From assembly GCF_001445575.1 (NCBI RefSeq), contig NZ_CP013200.1:3410001-3474000 (forward strand): a stretch of 64,000 nt of DNA, read 5' to 3'. The notes below the pieces were generated by a model, which did no database searches, was not told where the DNA came from, and worked only from the letters and a program-made list of their open reading frames with translations. Every line of letters begins with the position of its first letter. The stretch's first letter is position 1. The translations under genes were made by a program, and so were the position numbers. Below, piece by piece: positions 11,234-19,327 of this stretch. The DNA comes from Arthrobacter alpinus (lineage in GTDB: Bacteria; Actinomycetota; Actinomycetes; Actinomycetales; Micrococcaceae).

Positions 11234-12562
11234 CTAACCAAAGATGTTAACCGGCTTGACGATGTCGGCGTAAATCAGCAGGGCACCCATGCCGATCAGC
11301 ACCACGGCCGCCACGTACGTCACGGGAAGCAACTTGGCGATGTCGAACGGGCCCGGATCCTTGCGCTTGAACACCTTGGCAACAAAACGCCGCACACCTT
11401 CGTAGAGCGCACCGAGGACGTGTCCGCCGTCGAGCGGTAGGAGCGGGATCAAGTTGAACACAAACAGCGCCAGGTTGACCCCTGCCAACAGGCTGATCAG
11501 TGTGGCAACGCGGGAGCTCACGGGAATCTGCTCCATGGCCGCAACCTCACCAGCTACGCGCCCAACACCAACCACCGAGATGGGGCCGTTGGGGTCACGC
11601 GGTTCTGCGCTGAAGGCCGCCTTGGCCACGCCCACCAGCTTCTGCGGCAGCTGGAAGACAACGCCACCAATCTGGACGATGTTCTCCCCCACCGTAGGAA
11701 GAACGCTCGACGCCGGTTGCCGCACCATAGCTGAGGTGGGCCCAACGCCAAGGAAGCCGGCCTGTACGGTGACGGCAGTTCCTGACGCGTCCACTTCAGC
11801 TTGGCCGTTGGAGCCAATGACGGGACGGGCGGTCAAGACCGGGGTGATAGTGGTACTGACGGACTCCCCAGCACGCTCGTAGACCAGCGGCACCGTCTTA
11901 CCCGCCGAAGCCCGCACTTGTTCTGTGAACGCGGCCCAGTCCGAAACATCCTTGCCGTCGAAGGAGATGATGACGTCTCCGGGCTTCAGGCCAGCGGCAG
12001 CGGCCGGAGTCTTGGTGCAGTTATTCAAGTCGGTGGGCACGGGTTCGCCATAGGCAACTTGGCAGGCGTTGACCTCTGAGACGGTCGTGGTGGCCTGAGC
12101 CATGCCAAAGCCCATCAGCAAGACACCCATGAGCACCACGCCAATGAGCAGGTTCATGAACGGTCCGCCGAGCATGATGATGATTTTTTTCCACACGGGA
12201 AGCTTGTAGAAGACGCGGTTGGCATCCTCCGGCCCCACTTCTTCATGGGCTGCGCTGCGGGCCTCGGTGGCCAAGGTTTGGAACATGCCTGTACTCGAGG
12301 GCCGAACACTGCCGTCCGTGGGATTCGGCGGGTACATGCCGACCATGGCTACGTAGCCGCCGGCCGGAATGGCTTTGATGCCGTACTCGGTTTCGCCCTT
12401 TTTCCGTGACCAGACGGTGGGGCCAAAACCGATCATGTACCGGGTGACCCGGACCTTGAACAGCTTGGCAGGCAACAAGTGCCCCACCTCGTGCAGCGCG
12501 ATGGAGAGGGCAATGCCGACGGCTACAAATAGCACTCCGCCAATGAAAAGCAATACAGTCAC
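11234..12562 (-). CDS. rip1: Site-2 intramembrane metalloprotease (Rip1/RseP family, M50)
   Basis: A membrane zinc protease of 442 residues that cuts anti-sigma factors or other single-pass proteins in the membrane. The zinc motif HEVGH is at residues 24-28 in the first membrane segment, a PDZ domain (about 180-270, TPAAAAGLKPGDVIISFDG) faces outward, and the C-terminal NLIPLLPLDGGH motif near 374-386 supplies the third zinc ligand. It sits between dxr and ispG as in other actinobacteria. The length fits the family. Confidence 0.94.
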   Translation of the reverse strand: MTVLLFIGGVLFVAVGIALSIALHEVGHLLPAKLFKVRVTRYMIGFGPTVWSRKKGETEYGIKAIPAGGYVAMVGMYPPNPTDGSVRPSSTGMFQTLATEARSAAHEEVGPEDANRVFYKLPVWKKIIIMLGGPFMNLLIGVVLMGVLLMGFGMAQATTTVSEVNACQVAYGEPVPTDLNNCTKTPAAAAGLKPGDVIISFDGKDVSDWAAFTEQVRASAGKTVPLVYERAGESVSTTITPVLTARPVIGSNGQAEVDASGTAVTVQAGFLGVGPTSAMVRQPASSVLPTVGENIVQIGGVVFQLPQKLVGVAKAAFSAEPRDPNGPISVVGVGRVAGEVAAMEQIPVSSRVATLISLLAGVNLALFVFNLIPLLPLDGGHVLGALYEGVRRFVAKVFKRKDPGPFDIAKLLPVTYVAAVVLIGMGALLIYADIVKPVNIFG

Positions 12563-12605
12563 AATTTACTTCCTGCGTTCAATATTTCTTGGCCAAATAC
12601 GTCTC

Positions 12606-13819
12606 TCAGCCCTTAGCGGCCAGCAGCTCGTTGGCGCGTGCGCGTGCCCACACTTCAGCTTCCAATACGGTGTGTAGCGTCAGCTGCGAACTGGGTGTGT
12701 GTTCACTGAGAACTTGAGCAATAGTGTCCACAATGTCCAAGAAGCCTATCCGGCCTGCATGGAAGGCATGGACGGCCTCCTCATTGGCGGCGTTGTAGAC
12801 AGCAGGGCACGTACTCCCCCGCCGGGCCGCATCCTTGGCAAGTTCGACGGCGGGAAACGCCACGTTATCGAGTGGTTCAAAAGTCCATGTGGCTGCCTTG
12901 CTCCAGTCACACGGTGCCGACGCGCCGGGAACCCGATCCGGCCACCCCATGCCCAAGCAATAGGAAGACGCATATCCGGCGGCGAGGCCTGAGCAATCGT
13001 TGAACCGTCGGTGAACTGCACCATGGAATGGACCACCGATTGGGGATGCACCACGGCCTCGATCCGATCCAACGGAACGTCAAAGAGGAGATGGGCCTCG
13101 ATAATTTCAAGCCCCTTATTCACCAGCGTTGCCGAGTTGGTGGTGACCATCATGCCCATGTCCCAGGTGGGGTGCTTGAGCGCCTGGGCCGGCGTCACGT
13201 CGGCGAGCTCTTCCCGGCTGCGGCCACGGAACGGTCCGCCAGACGCGGTCACAATGAGCCTGTCCACCTCCCCTGCAGTCCCTGAACGGAGCGCCTGAGC
13301 CAGGGCGGAGTGCTCGGAATCAACGGGCACCAGCTGCCCGGGTGATGCCGCGTCCTTGACCAACGCGCCACCGACAATGAGCGATTCTTTGTTGGCCAGC
13401 GCCAAAATGGCCGGCGTGCCCAGCGCTGCGAGAGTCGGCGCTAGGCCAATGGATCCGGTGATGCCGTTAAGGACCACATCGGCCGCGTCAGCTGAGCCCG
13501 CACCCCAGGCCGCGATAAGGGTTGAAGCGTCCGGGCCGGTGAAGATCTCAGGGCTGAAGTCAGCCAAGCCAGCGGCGGCGGCACGTGCCTCAATCAGCGA
13601 ACGCAAGGTCCCGGCGTCGTCCGCTGCAGTACCCACGGCCAAAACCCGCAGGTGCACGGCTTGGGTGGCCAAGAGCTGAAGGTTTCCGCCGCCAGCGCTG
13701 ATGGCCGTGACGCTGAAGCGTGGCGTGCCGTCGGGGAGCATGGAACGGTCGACGACGTCAATCGCCTGCGTGCCGATGGAACCTGTTGAGCCAAGGATGA
13801 TCACTTTACGATGCGTCAT
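12606..13819 (-). CDS. dxr: 1-deoxy-D-xylulose 5-phosphate reductoisomerase, one apparent frameshift
   Basis: This enzyme makes MEP from DXP with NADPH. The N-terminal part starts [16 protein letters not shown] (GSTGSIG at 10-16 binds NADPH) and contains [19 protein letters not shown] and SGGPFRG. After MRLPIA the frame breaks: the rest of the protein, from GMGWPDRV through the NAANEEAV motif to ELLAAKG, continues one frame over. Adding one base at about 12952-12958 (reading GCT-CTG-GGC) gives a normal 404-residue protein. MEP-pathway organisms need this gene, so a sequencing error is likelier than a real mutation. Confidence 0.88.
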
Positions 13820-13900
13820 GATTACCAGTATTCCGCACTTGCGCCGTGATGCGGGCCGCCGATCGCTTCGCGGGCCACCGGACTCCTCCATGGAGCGCAG

Positions 13901-14368
13901 CTACCAGAGGCCACATTCAATGGCGGCATCGCGGATCTTGCGGAGGGAATTGCGTAATTGCAACTGCTCGTCGGCCGTGAGGGGGTCAAAAACCGTCTCT
14001 CGCACCATGGTGACATGCCCCGGCGCCGCGGTTCTGACAACGTCCCAACCTTGGGGTGTCAACGTGATCTCCTGCCCGCGTCCGTCAGCGCTGACAGCAC
14101 ATCGCTCCAGGAAACCTTTGGACTCCATGCGCCGCAGCAAATGGGAAACACGGGATTTTTCCCACCCGAGGATCTTGGCCAGGTCACCCGAGCGGACGCC
14201 GTCGGCTGGCGCCTCGGAGACTGCGGCCAGCACGGCATACTCGCCGCCTGACATTCCGGCTTCTTGATGCAACTGCCTGTCGGTGGCACGGGGTAACCCG
14301 GAGGTGAATTCACGCAGCTCCAACCAGGTGGTCTGCTCCTCGGGGCTGAGCCAACGGGGCTCGGACAT
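13901..14368 (-). CDS. MarR family transcriptional regulator
   Basis: A 155-residue winged-helix repressor: GVRSGDLAKILGWEKSRVSH is the helix-turn-helix near 65-85, followed by the wing RRMESKGFLERCAVSADGRG. I prefer the start at 14368 (MSEPRWLSPEE); a longer frame to 14437 would run through the operator boxes and has no ribosome site. It is divergent from the FMN reductase gene, and three similar palindromes lie between them, so it probably represses both. The inducer is unknown; related MarR proteins respond to quinones, oxidants or aromatic acids. Confidence 0.88.
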   Translation of the reverse strand: MSEPRWLSPEEQTTWLELREFTSGLPRATDRQLHQEAGMSGGEYAVLAAVSEAPADGVRSGDLAKILGWEKSRVSHLLRRMESKGFLERCAVSADGRGQEITLTPQGWDVVRTAAPGHVTMVRETVFDPLTADEQLQLRNSLRKIRDAAIECGLW

Positions 14369-14397
14369 GATGTGTCTCACATTCATAGAAAAGTTAG

Positions 14398-14456
14398 TTG
14401 ACACATCAATCTTCTCGCGCAATGATTGAAACATCAAGTTCTAGTTGACACGTCAC
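14398..14456. promoter_or_regulatory. Three operator boxes TTGAnnnnTCAA for the MarR regulator
   Basis: The divergent region holds three copies of one palindrome: TTGACACATCAA (14398-14409), TTGAAACATCAA (14426-14437) and TTGACACGTCAC (14445-14456, last arm imperfect). Spacing is 28 and 19 bases. They lie between the MarR start and the FMN reductase start, as expected for shared repression. Confidence 0.65.
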
Positions 14457-14499
14457 CTACTCAAGGGTGCGGGTCTCCACCTCACAAGGAGCATCTCAC

Positions 14500-15075
14500 A
14501 TGACCAAGATCGCCATCGTCACAGGTTCAACCCGTCCCGGCCGTAACAACTCAGGAGTTGCTGAGTGGGTATTGGCTCAGGCCAAGCTCCGCGGAGACGC
14601 TGACTACGAACTCGTTGACATTGCCGACTTCAACCTGCCGCTCCTGGATGAGGCTTACCCCGCCGCGTACCAGAACTACCAGAACGAACACACCATGGTC
14701 TGGGCCGCAAAGATGAACGAGTTCGACGGCTACATCTTCATCACCGGCGAGTACAACCACTCCGTACAGCCCGCTCTGGCGAACGCCATCTCCTACCTGA
14801 ACGCTGAGTTCAACAACAAGGCTGCCGGCATGGTGGGTTACGGCTCCGCTTACGGTGCGCGTGCCATGGAGCACCTGCGCGGCATCCTCTCCGAACTGCA
14901 GGTTGCCCACGTACAGAAGACCGGAATGTTCTCCCTCTTCACCGACTTCGAGAACTTCTCCGTCTTCAAGCCCACCGAGCAGCAGGCCGCCTCGGTTGAG
15001 CCCATGTTCGATCAGCTGGTTTCCTGGACCCACGCCATGAAGACCGTGCGCGACGGCGCCATGGCTGCAGCCTAA
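14500..15075 (+). CDS. NADPH-dependent FMN reductase/quinone reductase family protein
   Basis: A 191-residue flavodoxin-fold protein. The FMN phosphate loop TGSTRPGRNNSGVAEW is at residues 8-23, and TGEYNHSVQPALANAISYL near 88-106 is the second conserved flavin-binding block; GYGSAYGARAMEHLR follows. Such enzymes reduce FMN, quinones, azo compounds or nitro compounds with NADPH. The ATG at 14500 follows AAGGAG with eight bases between; an upstream frame start is not needed. The divergent MarR regulator suggests induction by a quinone or similar electrophile. Confidence 0.9.
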   Translation: MTKIAIVTGSTRPGRNNSGVAEWVLAQAKLRGDADYELVDIADFNLPLLDEAYPAAYQNYQNEHTMVWAAKMNEFDGYIFITGEYNHSVQPALANAISYLNAEFNNKAAGMVGYGSAYGARAMEHLRGILSELQVAHVQKTGMFSLFTDFENFSVFKPTEQQAASVEPMFDQLVSWTHAMKTVRDGAMAAA

Positions 15076-15108
15076 GCAGCACCTCACGCTTGCGCCAGCG
15101 AGCAGTGA

Positions 15109-15165
15109 ACGACGCCGGGAGGTCACCTTTTTCATGAAGGTAACCTCCCGGCGTCGTACTTTTTT
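15109..15165 (+). terminator. Strong intrinsic terminator after the FMN reductase gene
   Basis: Arms 15109-15129 and 15137-15157 pair over 21 bases with one mismatch, with a seven-base loop, followed by ACTTTTTT. It ends transcription of the FMN reductase gene on the plus strand. Confidence 0.85.
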
Positions 15166-15169
15166 AAGA

Positions 15170-15257
15170 AACGCTCGCCCAGATATGGCACGTTAATCCC
15201 CAACGCTCGCCCAGTGAGCGAGCGTTGGGGAAAAGAGCACCTATGTGAGCAAGCGTT
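15170..15257. repeat. Family B nested inverted repeat, locus 1
   Basis: An 88-base imperfect hairpin. Each arm holds two copies of a unit like AACGCTCGCCCAG (15170-15182 and about 15201-15214 on the left; their complements at 15215-15230 and 15245-15257 on the right). The inner part CCCCAACGCTCGC pairs perfectly across a short loop. It lies between the convergent FMN reductase and CitE genes, ending five bases before the CitE stop codon. The same architecture recurs at 57122-57232. Confidence 0.8.
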
Positions 15258-15261
15258 AGTA

Positions 15262-16089
15262 CTAAGGGGTGGCGCGCCGCAGGGTTTGCCTGGCGTGGAG
15301 CAGGATGGGGCCGTCCACCATCTGGCCCTTGAACGCAAACACACCTGTGCCGGCGGCGTCCGCGGCCGCCAGCAACTCCTGCGCTGCGGCAACCGAGGCC
15401 TCCGAGGGCCGGTAGGCGTCCCTGACCACGGCGACCTGCGACGGGTGGATGCACGCCTTGGCGCCGAAGCCGCTCGCAACAGCGTCCTCGGATTCCTCGG
15501 CCAATCCATCTAGATCGGCAAAGTCTGCGTAGATGGAGTCGATGGCCACCTTGCCCGCCGCACCGGCCGCCAACAGTAGCTGCGAGCGCGCCTGCAGCGC
15601 CACCGCCCGATACTGACCAGCTCTAGCTCCGGTAGTGAAGCGGCTGGAAGTTCCGCCCAAGGACGCTACCAGGTCTTCGGCTCCCCACATGAGTCCCACG
15701 ACGTTGGGCAGTTTCGCCAATTCCTCTGCCGCTATGATCCCGGCCGCGGTTTCGCACAGCACCACCACGGCGTACTCGGACAAGCGGACGATGGCCCCCA
15801 GGTCAAAGGCCTTCGCCACCATGATGGTCCGGAACGGGCTGCGCGCCAACGCGGCGAGGTCCAAGGCGGCATCTGCCGTGTCCAGGGCGTTGATGCGCAC
15901 CATGGTGGTGGCCGGGTCCAGGGTGCAGGCGGCCATATTCGCGCGGGCCGCCGCCTTGGCCTCGGGCGCGACGGCGTCTTCGAGGTCGATGATCACGGCG
16001 TCTGAACGCTCGGCCGCCTTGGCAAAGCGTTCGGGCCGGTCCGCCGGAGCGAAGAGCAGGGCCGGGCCCATGGTGAATTCATGGCTCAC
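15262..16089 (-). CDS. CitE-like HpcH/HpaI aldolase/lyase family protein
   Basis: A 275-residue TIM-barrel protein of the citrate lyase beta-like family. Visible are LLFAPADRPERFAKAAERSDAV, the metal and substrate block VIIDLEDAVAP near 35-45, MVRINALDT, and ACIHPSQV near the C-terminus. In mycobacteria the matching gene (Rv2498c) belongs to the leucine catabolic cluster and acts on beta-hydroxyacyl-CoA thioesters. I chose GTG 16089 because AAGGAG lies upstream; ATG 16071 is an alternative. It ends the operon that starts with the carboxylase genes. The substrate is an inference from context. Confidence 0.85.
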   Translation of the reverse strand: MSHEFTMGPALLFAPADRPERFAKAAERSDAVIIDLEDAVAPEAKAAARANMAACTLDPATTMVRINALDTADAALDLAALARSPFRTIMVAKAFDLGAIVRLSEYAVVVLCETAAGIIAAEELAKLPNVVGLMWGAEDLVASLGGTSSRFTTGARAGQYRAVALQARSQLLLAAGAAGKVAIDSIYADFADLDGLAEESEDAVASGFGAKACIHPSQVAVVRDAYRPSEASVAAAQELLAAADAAGTGVFAFKGQMVDGPILLHARQTLRRATP

Positions 16090-16105
16090 AGAAATAGTGA
16101 ACTCC

Positions 16106-16666
16106 TTAGTGTTGTTCGCTTGGCTTGAGCCAAAAGAGTGCTGTGCGGCTGGCTTTTCCAACCACGACGCCGGACTGGTTCCGTCCGGTATGTTCCATCA
16201 CCACAATCCCCTGCCCAGGACGGGATGCCGATAGTCGCTTTTCCACCACCACGGTCTCGGTGTACAGGGTGTCGCCGTGAAACATCGGATGCGGGAATGA
16301 AATATCGCTCATACCCAACTGGGCCACGATGGTGCCCTGGGTCAGCTGGGCTACGGACTGTCCCACCATGGTAGAGAGCGTGAACATGGAGTTCATGAGC
16401 CGCTGACCAAAGGGCTGCTCGGCACTCCACGCCGCATCCAGGTGCAGGGCCTGAGTATTCATGGTCATGGTGGTGAACTGGACATTATCCGCCTCCGTCA
16501 GGGTGCGCCCGGGCCGGTGCTGATACACCGTGCCGATCTGCAACTCCTCGAAGTACAGTCCTCGCTGCAGCACCACCCGGGGTTCCTGGGACTCCTGATC
16601 CGGGGCTTGAGCCGGGGCAGTGTGAACCTTGTGGCCCTTCGGGTAGCCTGCTTGTCCCTCATTCAT
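16106..16666 (-). CDS. MaoC-like hot-dog dehydratase family protein
   Basis: A 186-residue hot-dog fold protein. GLYFEELQIGTVYQHRPGR and TLTEADNVQFTTMTMNTQ contain the MaoC entry motif, and PMFHGDTLYTE is the usual D-x-x-(Y/R) strand. MaoC proteins hydrate or dehydrate 3-hydroxyacyl-CoA. In mycobacteria the neighbour Rv2499c has the same place between CitE and the fadE19 group. The ATG overlaps the scoB stop by four bases (ATGA), so it is translated with it. Confidence 0.85.
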   Translation of the reverse strand: MNEGQAGYPKGHKVHTAPAQAPDQESQEPRVVLQRGLYFEELQIGTVYQHRPGRTLTEADNVQFTTMTMNTQALHLDAAWSAEQPFGQRLMNSMFTLSTMVGQSVAQLTQGTIVAQLGMSDISFPHPMFHGDTLYTETVVVEKRLSASRPGQGIVVMEHTGRNQSGVVVGKASRTALFWLKPSEQH

Positions 16667-17314
16667 ACGTTGTCCACATCATGCATCTCCACGTTCAGCG
16701 GCGCTCCCGTGGCAGCCACAATCTGCTCCACTGTGACACCCGGAGCCAGCTCCTTCAAACCAGCCCATCGGCTGTCACCTCAATGACGGCCAGGTCCGTG
16801 ACGATCAGGTCCACACACCCCTTACCTGTCAGCGGCAAGGTGCACTCGGACACGATCTTGGGAAAGCCGTCCCTATCGGTATGTTCCATCATGACGATCA
16901 GCTTCTTGGCGCCGAACACCAAATCCATGGCACCGCCCATGCCCTTGACCATCTTGCCCGGATCATCCAGTTGGCCAGGTCTCCATTAGCGGCGACCTGC
17001 ATGGCGCCCAACACAGCGACATCCACATGTCCCCCGCGCACCATGCCAAAAGAGAGCGCCGAGTCAAAGAATGCGGCCCCCTTTTTGACGGTGACGGTTT
17101 CCTTGCCGGCATTGATCAAATCAGGGTCGACGTCGGACTCGGCCGGGTAGGGCCCTGTCCCCAAAATCCCGTTCTCAGAGTGCAGCACCACCTCCACCCC
17201 GGCGGGGATGAAATTGGGGATGAGAGTGGGCATGCCAATCCCCAAGTTCACGTACTGCCCATTGTGGAGCTCCTGCGCCACCCGGGCTGCGAGCTCGTTG
17301 CGTGTCAGTGCCAT
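16663..17314 (-). CDS. scoB: 3-oxoacid CoA-transferase subunit B, two apparent frameshifts
   Basis: Beta subunit of succinyl-CoA:3-oxoacid CoA-transferase, which moves CoA from succinyl-CoA to acetoacetate. The first part [19 protein letters not shown] to LANWMI includes [11 protein letters not shown], with the catalytic Glu in SENG. The frame then breaks at about 16957-16962 (restored by one C, reading [18 protein letters not shown]) and again near 16757-16759 (restored by one T, reading [17 protein letters not shown]). With both bases added the protein has 217 residues, the normal length. Both breaks sit in C or T runs and look like sequencing errors. Confidence 0.82.
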
Positions 17315-17316
17315 GG

Positions 17317-18108
17317 TTACGCTCCCTGTCCATTGGTGCCAGCCGGAGCGGCAACAGCCACGGTCCGTTTTTCAATGCGCTTCTCACTGCCCGGCGTGCC
17401 GGCCGGACATGCACCACGCGTTGGACGAAGATGCCGGGAACGTGGATGTGTTCGGGATCCAACTCTCCAGGTTCCACTAGCTCCTCCACCTCTGCGATGG
17501 TGATCTTCCCGGCCATGGCGCACAGCGGGTTGAAGTTCATGGCCGTGGCGTGGAAGACCAGGTTGCCGTGGCGGTCGCCCTTCCAGGCGTGCACCAGCGC
17601 AAAGTCCGGGGTGAGCGATTCCTCCAGTACAAACTCAGCCGTCCCAAAAGTGCGCACCTCCTTGGGTGGCGAGGCAATCGTAACCCCGCCCGCGCCGTCG
17701 TACTTGCGCGGCAGGCCCCCCTCGGAGACCTGGGTTCCTACACCTGCCGCGGTGTAGAACGCGGGGATGCCGGCGCCACCGGCCCGCAACTTCTCCGCGA
17801 GTGTACCCTGCGGGTCAGCTCCACCTCGAGCTCACCAGCGAGGAACTGGCGGGCGAATTCCTTGTTCTCCCCCACATAGGAGGAGACGGTGCGGCGGATG
17901 CGGCCGTCGCTGAGCAGGATGCCAAGACCCCAATCGTCCACGCCGCAGTTATTGGAAATGGTCTCCAAACCGGAGGTGCCGGCGTCGTGCAAGGCGCCAA
18001 TGAGCGCCACGGGATGCCGCACAGGCCAAAACCTCCGACGGCAAGCGATGCGCCGTTGTGAATGTCGTGGATTGCGGCGGCCGGGGATGCAACTACTTTG
18101 TTGATCAT
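17317..18108 (-). CDS. scoA: 3-oxoacid CoA-transferase subunit A, three apparent frameshifts
   Basis: Alpha subunit of the CoA-transferase, starting [17 protein letters not shown] and containing the glycine-rich loop GGFGLCGIP. Three pieces in different frames make up the protein: breaks near 18011-18013, 17812-17814 and 17398-17406. One added base at each restores a chain reading [17 protein letters not shown], then [32 protein letters not shown] and finally [12 protein letters not shown]. The repaired length is 264 residues. It ends three bases before the scoB start. All three breaks lie next to C/G runs. Confidence 0.8.
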
Positions 18109-18129
18109 GGCGGGTGCCTTTCGGGTGGC

Positions 18130-19293
18130 TTAGAGGCCCAGTTCGCGGGCGATGAGCATCAGCTGGACTTCGGTGGTTCCTTCGCCGACCTCCAGGATCT
18201 TGGAATCGCGGTAGTGGCGGGCTACGGAGAACTCGTTGATGAAGCCGTAGCCCCCGAAGACTTGTGTGGCATCCCTAGCGTTGTCCATGGCTGCCTCACT
18301 TGCGACCATCTTAGCGATGGCAGCCTCGGTCTTGAAGGGCTTGCCGGCCAGCATGCGTGAGGCGGCGTCATAGTAGGCCAGCCGGGCCACATGCGCGCGG
18401 GACTGCATGCGGGCGATCTTGAAGGAAATGCCCTGATAGTGGCCAATGTTATGGCCAAAGGCGCTGCGTTCCTTGGCATACCGGACGGCCTCGTCCACGC
18501 AACCTTGGGCGGCGCCCGTGGCCAACGCCGCGATGGCGATGCGGCCCTCATCCAGGATGGACAGGAAGTTTGCGTAGCCGCGGCCGCGCTCACCCAGTAG
18601 GTTTTCCTCCGGCACACGGGCATCGGCGAACGTCAAAGGGTGGGTGTCCGAGGCGTTCCAACCCACCTTGTTGTACGCCTTTTCCACCGTGAAGCCGGGG
18701 GTGCCGTTGGGCACGATGATGGTGGAGATTTCCTTCTTCACGCTTCCATCTGCCCGTTCCGAGGTACCGGTGACGGCCGTGACGGTGACGAACTTGGTGA
18801 TGGACGTGCCGGAGTTGGTGATGAACTGTTTGGAACCGTCAATGACCCATTCTCCGTTCTCCAGCCGCGCTTTAGTGGCGGTTCCCCCTGCGTCTGATCC
18901 GGCGTCGGGCTCGGTCAGGCCGAAGCCTGCGAGCGCCGCGCCGCTAGTCAACGCTGGCAGCCACTGCTCCTTCTGCGCCTGCGTTCCGAAGCGGTGCACG
19001 GGCATGGCACCGAGGGATACTCCGGCCTCCAGCGTGATGGCGACGGATTGGTCTACCCGCCCCAACTGTTCCAACGCTAGAGAAAGGGCAAAGTAGTCAC
19101 CGCCCATGCCGCCGAACTCTTCGGGGAACGGCAGCCCGAACAGGCCCAGCTCCCCCATTTGCGCCGTGATTTCGTACGGGAAGCTGTGCTCCTCGTCGTG
19201 TTTTGCGGAGACAGGGGCCACCACGTTGTCGGCAAAGTCCCGGACCATATCGCTGAGGGCCTGGTACTCGTCATTGAGTTCAAAGTTTGGCAC
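18130..19293 (-). CDS. Acyl-CoA dehydrogenase, isovaleryl-CoA dehydrogenase-like
   Basis: A 387-residue FAD enzyme that would oxidise isovaleryl-CoA (or another short branched acyl-CoA) to the enoyl-CoA. Family blocks are [19 protein letters not shown] near 125-143, [29 protein letters not shown] and [20 protein letters not shown] near the end, which binds FAD. The GTG at 19291-19293 has GAAGGGA upstream and gives the normal length, although the frame is open upstream into the carboxylase gene. In mycobacteria the matching gene is fadE19. See the finding on the apparent fusion. Confidence 0.88.
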   Translation of the reverse strand: MPNFELNDEYQALSDMVRDFADNVVAPVSAKHDEEHSFPYEITAQMGELGLFGLPFPEEFGGMGGDYFALSLALEQLGRVDQSVAITLEAGVSLGAMPVHRFGTQAQKEQWLPALTSGAALAGFGLTEPDAGSDAGGTATKARLENGEWVIDGSKQFITNSGTSITKFVTVTAVTGTSERADGSVKKEISTIIVPNGTPGFTVEKAYNKVGWNASDTHPLTFADARVPEENLLGERGRGYANFLSILDEGRIAIAALATGAAQGCVDEAVRYAKERSAFGHNIGHYQGISFKIARMQSRAHVARLAYYDAASRMLAGKPFKTEAAIAKMVASEAAMDNARDATQVFGGYGFINEFSVARHYRDSKILEVGEGTTEVQLMLIARELGL

Positions 19294-19327
19294 GTCATTC
19301 CCTTCAGGGCTTGTTGTTGAATTGTCT

